Position numbers and translations under genes: made by a program. Shown here piece after piece: positions 1 through 5,606 of a DNA stretch of 5,763 bases. The first letter of the stretch is position 1. Each line of letters opens with the position of its first letter. Under the pieces are notes generated by a model. It saw nothing but the letters and a program-made list of their open reading frames with translations. It ran no database searches and was not told the origin of the DNA. This stretch comes from Ignavibacteria bacterium. Lineage in GTDB: Bacteria > Bacteroidota > Ignavibacteria > Ignavibacteriales > Ignavibacteriaceae. The stretch spans positions 1 through 5,763 of the forward strand of contig JAOTUT010000111.1 of assembly GCA_029863735.1 (NCBI GenBank), read 5' to 3'.

Positions 1-1095
1 CAGGAAATTGATACGAAGAAGAAATCAATCATAGTCAAAGATTTGATTGAGGATAAAATACTTGAACACGATTATGATCGACTGATACTTGCAACCGGTT
101 CTAAAGCAAAAACATTACCCGGGTTCGACACACGGCTAAAAAATGTATTCACTCTGAAAAATATTAATGATCTGATTCAACTAGAAGAGTTCATTAAGAA
201 AGAGAAGGCTTCAAATGCTATTATTATTGGTTCTGGTTACATTGGACTTGAGGCTGCTGAAGCATTAGTTAAAAAAAATATTCACGTTAAAGTTATCGAA
301 AGAGAAACAAAACCGCTCCCCATTGCAGACAAAGAATTATCGGATGAGATTCAAAATATTCTCAATCAAAATAAAGTTGAATTTCTTGGCGGAGTAAAAG
401 AAATTGAACCGATGATATCGGCAGATAAACTGATCGCCTTGAGAATTGGAGATAAATTTATTGAAACAGATCTCGTTCTGCTCTCAGTCGGTTTTGAACC
501 TGATACTTTTTTGGCTCAATCAGCAAAACTTGAACTTGGGAAATCCGGGGCAGTAAAGGTTGATCAGTATTTAAAAACTTCAGATAGATTTATTTACGCA
601 GCAGGAGATAATGTTGAAGTTATTAATGCTGTCACAGGTAAAAAGGATTACCTTCCACTTGCAACTCATGCTTACGATTTGGGACATATTGCGGGAGAAA
701 ATGCTACCGGCGGGAATGTTAGGTATGCACCATTTGTGAAAAATATCAGTGTGAAAATATTTGATAAGTTTTTTGCTATGGTTGGGCTGACTTCTGAAGA
801 AGCCAAGAGAAGTGGGTTTGAGATTCAAGAATCATTTGCTAAAGCACGAAATTTAGTAGCAGTAATGCCCGGCAGTGATTATGTTTTTGGGAAAGTCCTG
901 GCAGAAAAGGGCAGTAAAAGAATAATTGGCGCTTCATTTTTGGGAGGTAAAGAAATTTCCGGTTATGCTGATTTAGTTTCAGCACTAATAAAATTAAGAA
1001 CACCTGTGTCAATTCTTTCGAGTATTAATTACAACTATACACCACCTTTATCTCCATTTGTAAACCTGCTTAAAATTATTGGTAGAAATATTTAA
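1..1095 (+). CDS. FAD-dependent pyridine nucleotide-disulfide oxidoreductase, CoA-disulfide reductase/NADH oxidase-like (5' truncated)
   Basis: The reading frame is open from base 1 to the TAA at 1093-1095, so the real start lies left of the window; the TTG at 43 is an internal Leu codon. The visible 364 residues show the class architecture. The ATGS motif near 90-105 closes the first FAD segment. The NAD(P)-binding Rossmann motif GSGYIG lies at 229-246, with Glu (298-300) ending its second strand in VKVIER. An acidic residue there usually favours NADH over NADPH (family knowledge). The second FAD motif, YAAGD, lies at 595-609, followed by the ITG-like VTGKK and PLATHA segments. The C-terminal dimerisation domain ends in an NYTPP motif, like the YAPP of CoA-disulfide reductases and NADH oxidases. 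Relatives are about 440-460 residues, so roughly 80-100 are missing, including the single redox Cys that separates CoA-disulfide reductase or NADH oxidase from other members. The substrate is therefore undecided. It is a soluble cytoplasmic flavoenzyme, 19 nt upstream of upp and probably co-transcribed with it. Confidence 0.88.
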   Translation, partial: QEIDTKKKSIIVKDLIEDKILEHDYDRLILATGSKAKTLPGFDTRLKNVFTLKNINDLIQLEEFIKKEKASNAIIIGSGYIGLEAAEALVKKNIHVKVIERETKPLPIADKELSDEIQNILNQNKVEFLGGVKEIEPMISADKLIALRIGDKFIETDLVLLSVGFEPDTFLAQSAKLELGKSGAVKVDQYLKTSDRFIYAAGDNVEVINAVTGKKDYLPLATHAYDLGHIAGENATGGNVRYAPFVKNISVKIFDKFFAMVGLTSEEAKRSGFEIQESFAKARNLVAVMPGSDYVFGKVLAEKGSKRIIGASFLGGKEISGYADLVSALIKLRTPVSILSSINYNYTPPLSPFVNLLKIIGRNI

Positions 1096-1114
1096 TAATA
1101 AATAGAGTCATCAG

Positions 1115-1759
1115 TTGAAAAAGAAATTAACTCACCAAAATCTTGTTCTTATCCAGCATCCACTGGTAAAAAGAGATATTACTATCTTGCGGAATAAGAA
1201 AACTAACAGTGAAACTTTCAGAGCTGCAGTAACGAGAATTTCAAACATACTTGCTGTGGAAATCAGCACTTCTTTTTCTTTAAAGAGTACTAAAATCAAG
1301 ACACCGCTCGAATCAACCAATGGATATCAGCTAAAGCACGATGTCGTTTTGATTCCAGTCTTACGTGCCGGGCTTGGAATGGTTGAAGGATTCCTGCAGC
1401 TTATACCTGACGCAAAACTTGGTCACGTTGGTCTTGAGCGAAACGAAAGTACTCTTCAGCCAATCAGCTATTATTTGAAGACACCAAAAAATCTGGGCAA
1501 AGCCGAAGTGATTTTACTGGATCCTATGCTTGCAACCGGAGGTAGTGCTTCAACTGCAATAAGTTTTTTGAAAAAACGGCGAGCCAGGAATATTATTTTC
1601 GCCTGCCTGTTAGCAGCACCAGAGGGGGTAGAAAAATTATTGTATGATCATCCTGATGTGATAATATTTAGTTCTGCACTTGACAGACAATTAAATAGAA
1701 AAGGCTATATTCTTCCCGGCCTGGGTGATGCTGGAGACAGAACCTTTGGAACGTTGTAA
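1115..1759 (+). CDS. upp: Uracil phosphoribosyltransferase
   Basis: Converts uracil plus PRPP to UMP and pyrophosphate in cytoplasmic pyrimidine salvage. The 214-residue product matches the usual ~208-210. Visible landmarks are HPLV at residues 15-18 near the N-terminus, PVLRAGLGM at 81-89, the substrate-loop segment GLERNESTLQP at 106-116, the PRPP-binding signature DPMLATGGSA at 136-145, and the C-terminal uracil-binding segment GYILPGLGDAGDR at 197-209, ending FGTL. All key family motifs are intact, so it should be active. The start is forced to TTG: an in-frame TAG lies at 1103-1105, no ATG or GTG occurs before the conserved N-terminus, and TTG gives a lysine-rich N-terminus of family length. 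No clear Shine-Dalgarno site precedes it. It sits 19 nt after the oxidoreductase, and its last codons overlap the start of the TPR gene, which suggests translational coupling. Confidence 0.97.
   Translation: MKKKLTHQNLVLIQHPLVKRDITILRNKKTNSETFRAAVTRISNILAVEISTSFSLKSTKIKTPLESTNGYQLKHDVVLIPVLRAGLGMVEGFLQLIPDAKLGHVGLERNESTLQPISYYLKTPKNLGKAEVILLDPMLATGGSASTAISFLKKRRARNIIFACLLAAPEGVEKLLYDHPDVIIFSSALDRQLNRKGYILPGLGDAGDRTFGTL
1733..1736 (+). promoter_or_regulatory. Candidate ribosome binding site for the TPR gene (inside upp)
   Basis: GGAG lies inside the 3' end of upp, 9 nt before the TTG at 1746. It is the only Shine-Dalgarno-like stretch suitably placed for any of the possible starts of the next gene (GTG 1725, ATG 1728, TTG 1746), and so supports TTG 1746. 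The bases also encode part of the conserved UPRT C-terminus, so the match could be accidental. Confidence 0.4.
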
Positions 1760-2771
1760 ATTTTATTTAATAGTTTTTATTCTTCTGATTTATTCTGAAG
1801 TATCTGCTCAGATTTATCCTGATGCTGTTGTTGATTCACTTTTAAGAACCGGAATCCAATATGTTGTAAATCAGGATTACACATCTGCAAATAAAATCTT
1901 TACAAGAATTAATAAAGAGTATTCTAATCTACCACTCGGTAAAATTTATCTTGCTGCAAATAAAATAGCTGAAGCGTATGATTACGCAGAGGATTTTGAT
2001 GAAACGTATATTCGTGAAAATCTGGAATCAGCAAAAAATCAATCCGAAAAATTACTTGACTCTGATGAATCCAATATTTGGTATCGATATTTTTATGCTC
2101 TTTCAGAGGGATACCTTTCTTACTTCGAGGCAATAAATGGAAACTGGTTTTCAGCATTAACTACCGGTATCAATTCAATTTCTGAGTTTGAAAAGATACT
2201 TTCTTCGGAAGAAAATTTTTTCGAAGCATACATAGCAATTGGCACATTTGAATATTGGAAGAGCAGGAAGCTGGAATTAGTTAGTTGGCTGCCATTTTCA
2301 AATGACACAAAAAATATTGGAATTGATATTTTAATTATTGCGATTGATTCATCAAGTTATAATTCACATCTGGCTGTTAATTCACTAATCTGGATTTATA
2401 TCGATCAAAAAAAGTATGAAGAAGCAATCAGTGTAGCACAAAACGCTTTGAAGGAGTTCCCTGAATCAAGAACATTTAAATGGGGTATGGCGAGAGCATA
2501 TGAAGAGACAACTCCTTTAAAAGCAATTAAACTCTATAAGGATATATTAAATTCTTATCCTGAAATTAAAACAGGAAATTATAAAAACGAAATTACACTC
2601 AAGCATATTATTGCCCAACAGTATGCCAGACTTGGAAATAGAGAAGAAGCAATAAAATATTGCGATGAAATTTTATCAATGAAAAACATCTCAAAGAAAA
2701 CGTTGGAGGAGATGAGTAATAGACTCGAAAGAGTTAATGAGCTGAAAAAAGAACTTACCCTGAAGAACTAA
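1746..2771 (+). CDS. Secreted TPR-like repeat protein of unknown function
   Basis: No specific family is recognised. From TTG 1746 the 341-residue product opens with a classical signal peptide: a short basic start (MERCK), a hydrophobic core at residues 6-16, and a VSA|Q cleavage site at 19-22. No lipobox Cys follows, so a periplasmic or otherwise exported soluble protein is expected. The rest is largely helical, with TPR-like helix pairs. The clearest is KKYEEAISVAQNALKEFPES, encoded around 2408-2470. Weaker units follow near 2505-2560 (PLKAIKLYKDILNSYPE) and 2620-2690 (ARLGNREEAIKYCDEIL), and one divergent unit lies near the N-terminus (NQDYTSANKIF). Such repeats mediate protein-protein contacts. 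Start choice: ATG 1728 and GTG 1725 are also open but give an acidic extension before the hydrophobic core and a longer overlap with upp; TTG 1746 has GGAG 9 nt upstream. The overlap with upp is 14 nt (32 nt if ATG 1728). The downstream gap of 88 nt separates it from rel. Confidence 0.75.
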   Translation: MERCKFYLIVFILLIYSEVSAQIYPDAVVDSLLRTGIQYVVNQDYTSANKIFTRINKEYSNLPLGKIYLAANKIAEAYDYAEDFDETYIRENLESAKNQSEKLLDSDESNIWYRYFYALSEGYLSYFEAINGNWFSALTTGINSISEFEKILSSEENFFEAYIAIGTFEYWKSRKLELVSWLPFSNDTKNIGIDILIIAIDSSSYNSHLAVNSLIWIYIDQKKYEEAISVAQNALKEFPESRTFKWGMARAYEETTPLKAIKLYKDILNSYPEIKTGNYKNEITLKHIIAQQYARLGNREEAIKYCDEILSMKNISKKTLEEMSNRLERVNELKKELTLKN

Positions 2772-2814
2772 ATCTTATTTGCAGTCTTACCTGACTTTAA
2801 CATCTCGTCAAAAT

Positions 2815-2838
2815 AAAGTAAATTACTTTCGAAAAGTA
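2815..2838 (+). repeat. Alternating AAAGTA/TACTTT repeat cluster upstream of rel
   Basis: AAAGTA occurs at 2815-2820, its inverse TACTTT at 2824-2829, and AAAGTA again at 2833-2838, giving three copies at a 9-nt period in alternating orientation. The first two extend to a perfect 7-bp inverted repeat around one A (2815-2821 with 2823-2829). The last two form a 6-bp inverted repeat around CGA. The cluster ends 21 nt before the rel ATG. It could be an operator or alternative hairpins in the rel leader, but the arms are AT-rich and short and chance is not excluded. Confidence 0.4.
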
Positions 2839-2859
2839 GCGTTATTATTTTAAGTTATA

Positions 2860-5034
2860 ATGAGTAAAGAGAGTCCCAACGATCAAATAATGTTAGCGGA
2901 TCTTCTCGCCGTCTGCCATAAAAATCTGCCGAAAGTTGATGAAGGTCTTATAACAAAAGCATTCAAGTTTGCACTTGAAGCTCATAAGCATGACCTCCGA
3001 GCTTCCGGTGAACCATACTTTTATCATCCCTACGAAGTTGCAATGATTGTTGTTGAAGAGTTTCCGCTCGATGATATAACTGTTGTAGCCACACTCTTGC
3101 ATGATGTCGTTGAAGATACAGATTTTGATTTGAATTTAATGACAAAAGAATTCGGCAAAGAAGTAACCGAAATTGTCGACGGAGTAACAAAGATCAGCGG
3201 CATATTCAAGGGTCAGGATATAACGAAAGCTGAAAATTATCGTAAGATGTTACTTTCGATGGTCAAAGATGTGAGAGTTATTCTGGTCAAGTTTGCCGAT
3301 AAACTACATAACATGCGCACTCTTGAATTTGTAAGTCCGGATAAGCAAAAGCGAATTGCACAGGAAACGCTCGAAATATATGCTCCCTTTGCAAACCGTT
3401 TTGGTCTTGCCAGAGTTAAGTGGGAGTTGGAAGATTTATCTTTTAAATATCTAAATCGGGAATTGTACGAAGAACTGGTTGGAAAGGTTAAAAGTTCACG
3501 AAAGGAAAGAGAAGCTTATATAAAAAGATTTTCCGAACCGATTGGAAAAAAGCTGGATGAATATAAGCTTAAATATGAAATGGGAGGTCGTCCAAAACAT
3601 TTCTACAGTATTTACCGGAAAATGATGAAGCGTAACAAACCATTTGAAGAGATCTATGATTTGTTTGCACTTAGAATTATTCTTTATACAGAAAATTCAA
3701 ATGACTGCTATACAACTCTTGGAATAGTCAATCAGATGTATATCCCTGTGCCCGATAGATTTAAGGATTACATTTCCATCCCGAAGAATAATAACTATCA
3801 GTCAATTCATACAACCGTAGTTGGTCTGGAAGGCAGACTGGTTGAAGTTCAGATAAGAACAAAAAAAATGCACGAGATTGCAGAACGCGGACTTGCTGCT
3901 CACTGGAAATATAAAGAAGATAAAGCAGCCACAGATATAAACCTTGAAAACTGGTTAAACTGGATAAGAGATATATTTGAAGGAGCAGGAAAAGATGAAA
4001 ACCGAAGAGAAATTTTAGAAGACTTCAAGCTTAACCTTTATCAGGATGAAATTTATATTTTCACTCCAAAAGGTGAATTAAGAAGACTCCCGATTGATTC
4101 CACACCAGTTGATTTTGCATTTGAAATACATAGTAATGTTGGCTATCAATGTATTGGTGCAAAGATTAACGGAAAAATTGTTCCTCTTGACACTCCGTTG
4201 CACAGTGGTGATCAGATTGAAATAATTACTTCAAAAAATCAGCATCCAAATAAAAACTGGTTGAAATTTGTACAGACTCAGAAGGCGAAAACGGCAATTA
4301 GAAAATATTTGAATAAGGAAGATGAGAAAATTGTTAAAGCCGGAAAGGAAATTTGGAGTAAAAAATTAAAGAAGTTAAAACTTGCTTTCTCAACCAGCGA
4401 TGTTTCAAAGATTGCCAGAAAGTATAAGTATGATAATAATTCGAAATTTTTTAAGGCAATAGCTCAGGGCAATGTTAATCTTGATCAAATTCTAATTGAC
4501 ACAGGAGATAAATCAGCAGAAGATAAGGAAAAGACACTGGCTTTTGATCAATTTGCAGAAATTGCTCGTAAAGATGTTGGTGGAATTTTAGTTGACGGTA
4601 AATCTTCAGGAATTATGTACGCTTATGCTAAATGTTGCAACCCGATTCCTGGCGATCCGGTAATTGGTTATATCACAATTGGTGAGGGAGTAAAAATTCA
4701 TAGGAAAACTTGCAATAATCTTATTAATCTTTCAAAAATTGATGCAGATAAATTAGTGGCAGTTCAATGGCCCGGAACAGATGGAACACTATTCGTGGCA
4801 GGATTAACATTGAAAGGAGAAGATAGTCCTGGAATTCTTAACGATATAGCTCACACTATAGTTTCGTATAAAGATACAAACATCAAATCAATTAACATCA
4901 ACACGAATGATTCTACTTTCGAAGGTTCAGTAATGGTTTACGTTAATAATCTGGAGCATCTTAATAACCTTATTGATAGATTAAAAAAACTTAGAGGCTT
5001 ATACAAGGTCGAACGATTTGAGGGAAGCGGATAA
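2860..5034 (+). CDS. rel: Bifunctional (p)ppGpp synthetase/hydrolase (Rel/SpoT family)
   Basis: Makes and degrades the stringent-response alarmone (p)ppGpp from ATP plus GDP/GTP. The 724-residue length is typical of long RSH proteins. The N-terminal HD hydrolase looks complete: His56 in YHPYEV, His81-Asp82 with Glu85-Asp86 in HDVVEDT, and Asp147 in ADKLHNMRT. The synthetase domain follows: RPKHFYSIYRKM at 244-255 (nucleotide binding), Asp267 in YDLFALRI (metal), RFKD at 300-303, YQSIHTTV at 313-320, and the catalytic Glu329 in EVQIRT. RFKD is the RXKD form seen in bifunctional Rel/SpoT enzymes, not the EXDD of synthetase-only RelA. A TGS domain spans about 395-458 and a helical region about 460-570. 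The Cys-rich ribosome-contact module has Cys592-Cys593, His614 and Cys618, and an ACT domain covers about 645-722. The ATG at 2860 gives a family-like N-terminus; no Shine-Dalgarno is visible. ruvX begins 3 nt after the stop. Confidence 0.97.
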   Translation: MSKESPNDQIMLADLLAVCHKNLPKVDEGLITKAFKFALEAHKHDLRASGEPYFYHPYEVAMIVVEEFPLDDITVVATLLHDVVEDTDFDLNLMTKEFGKEVTEIVDGVTKISGIFKGQDITKAENYRKMLLSMVKDVRVILVKFADKLHNMRTLEFVSPDKQKRIAQETLEIYAPFANRFGLARVKWELEDLSFKYLNRELYEELVGKVKSSRKEREAYIKRFSEPIGKKLDEYKLKYEMGGRPKHFYSIYRKMMKRNKPFEEIYDLFALRIILYTENSNDCYTTLGIVNQMYIPVPDRFKDYISIPKNNNYQSIHTTVVGLEGRLVEVQIRTKKMHEIAERGLAAHWKYKEDKAATDINLENWLNWIRDIFEGAGKDENRREILEDFKLNLYQDEIYIFTPKGELRRLPIDSTPVDFAFEIHSNVGYQCIGAKINGKIVPLDTPLHSGDQIEIITSKNQHPNKNWLKFVQTQKAKTAIRKYLNKEDEKIVKAGKEIWSKKLKKLKLAFSTSDVSKIARKYKYDNNSKFFKAIAQGNVNLDQILIDTGDKSAEDKEKTLAFDQFAEIARKDVGGILVDGKSSGIMYAYAKCCNPIPGDPVIGYITIGEGVKIHRKTCNNLINLSKIDADKLVAVQWPGTDGTLFVAGLTLKGEDSPGILNDIAHTIVSYKDTNIKSININTNDSTFEGSVMVYVNNLEHLNNLIDRLKKLRGLYKVERFEGSG

Positions 5035-5037
5035 AAA

Positions 5038-5466
5038 TTGGAGCAGAGTAAAAATGAATCAAGGATAATGGGAATTGACTTTGGTGAAAAACGAATTGGA
5101 ATAGCACTTAGTGACCCTCTTTTTATCTTTGCATATCCGTTTATTACACTGCAAAATGACTCAGCTTTTATAAATAATCTTTCAAAAATCATTTCTGAAA
5201 AAAATATTGCCAAAATTATTCTTGGATTGCCATCATTAAAATTTAAATCATCGGCAGAATTATCCAAAAAAGTACAGAAGTTAAAGCAGGAAATTGAAAC
5301 CAAATTCAAAATTGTAGTGATATTGTGGGATGAAGAATATTCATCAGCAATTGCAAAAGAGAAAGTGATTGAATCCGTCACTAAAAAATCTAAAAGGAGA
5401 AATAAAGATTTGCTGGACAAACACTCCGCAGCAATAATTCTGCAGGAGTATCTGGAATCAAAATAA
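5038..5466 (+). CDS. ruvX: Putative Holliday junction resolvase / pre-16S rRNA nuclease, RuvX/YqgF family
   Basis: A 142-residue RNase H-fold protein. The family is implicated in 16S rRNA 5'-end maturation and was proposed as a Holliday junction resolvase. Visible motifs are GIDFGEKRIGIALSD at residues 12-26 with acidic Asp14, the ILGLP strand at 61-65, WDEEYSS at 97-103 with Glu99 (family form usually DERxTT/S), and LLDKHSAAIILQEYL at 125-139 with Asp127. The D-E-D acidic triad is therefore present. The segment after GLP (SLKFKSSAE) lacks the usual N-x-x-G-like pattern, so the protein is somewhat divergent. The chosen start is TTG 5038: an in-frame rel stop at 5032-5034 blocks anything earlier, and GGA at 5029-5031 lies 6 nt upstream. 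ATG 5068 is the alternative and would begin directly at MGIDFG, giving an unusually short N-terminus. It sits 3 nt after rel in the same frame, so coupled translation is likely. Confidence 0.9.
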   Translation: MEQSKNESRIMGIDFGEKRIGIALSDPLFIFAYPFITLQNDSAFINNLSKIISEKNIAKIILGLPSLKFKSSAELSKKVQKLKQEIETKFKIVVILWDEEYSSAIAKEKVIESVTKKSKRRNKDLLDKHSAAIILQEYLESK

Positions 5467-5537
5467 TAGTCCGGTCTTTTAAGAGTATTTATTAAGTCAT
5501 TTAACTAACTTCTGTTATTATAAAAAATTATCTTACG

Positions 5538-5545
5538 AAACGTTT
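5538..5545 (+). promoter_or_regulatory. AAACGTTT palindrome overlapping the -35 of the shell-gene promoter
   Basis: A perfect 8-bp palindrome with a central CG overlaps the first bases of the TTGACA box. LacI/GalR-family regulators commonly bind palindromes centred on CG flanked by A and T runs, and the position would suit repression. Symmetry stops after 8 bp (G5537 faces G5546) and no regulator gene is visible, so this is a low-confidence operator candidate. Confidence 0.25.
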
Positions 5546-5572
5546 GACATTATCGTACTAAAAAACTATTTT
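5544..5572 (+). promoter_or_regulatory. Promoter of the microcompartment shell gene
   Basis: A perfect TTGACA -35 box (5544-5549) is separated by exactly 17 nt from TATTTT (5567-5572), a 4/6 match to the -10 consensus. The same DNA also reads as a Bacteroidota-type promoter: TTTG at 5543-5546, then 20 nt, then TATTTTTT at 5567-5574 (seven of eight to TAnnTTTG). Transcription would start near 5580, leaving a leader of about 25-30 nt. It lies 78 nt past the ruvX stop, which argues that the shell gene opens its own transcription unit. Confidence 0.6.
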
Positions 5573-5594
5573 TTCAATCATAAATCAATTAATT

Positions 5595-5599
5595 GGGAG
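5595..5599 (+). promoter_or_regulatory. Shine-Dalgarno site of the shell gene
   Basis: GGGAG lies 7 nt before the ATG at 5607. It is the clearest ribosome binding site in the window; upp and rel show none. This fits a structural protein made in large amounts and fixes the start at 5607. Confidence 0.65.
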
Positions 5600-5606
5600 C
5601 ATTTCT

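Noticed and set aside
43..45. TTG as the start of the oxidoreductase gene
   Set aside because: The frame is open to base 1 and the family needs an N-terminal FAD-binding motif and redox Cys that would lie further left, so this is an internal Leu codon.
2815..2829. AAAGTAA/TTACTTT palindrome as a terminator of the TPR gene
   Set aside because: It has a one-base loop, is AT-rich and is followed by CGAAAAG, not a T run, so it does not look like an intrinsic terminator.
2856..2861. Perfect TATAAT match before rel
   Set aside because: It overlaps the rel ATG at 2860, so a promoter here would start transcription inside the gene. No convincing -35 lies 16-18 nt upstream.
2860..5034. Calling rel a synthetase-only RelA
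   Set aside because: The HD metal-binding residues and HDVVEDT are intact and the synthetase carries RFKD, both marks of bifunctional enzymes.
4938..5420. 160-codon open frame on the minus strand across the rel/ruvX junction
   Set aside because: It runs antisense to ruvX and the rel ACT-domain end, both with strong family motifs, has no recognisable domain, and is a typical long shadow in AT-rich coding DNA. The other minus-strand frames are rejected for the same reason.
5467..5540. Search for an intrinsic terminator after ruvX
   Set aside because: Only 4-bp AT-rich inverted repeats were seen (for example ATAA/TTAT near 5520-5531), with no GC-rich stem followed by a T run. Termination may be factor-dependent.
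5560..5574. AAAAAA-CTA-TTTTTT inverted repeat as a terminator of ruvX
   Set aside because: A stem of only A-U pairs is too weak for an intrinsic terminator, and the T run forms part of the -10 region of the shell-gene promoter.
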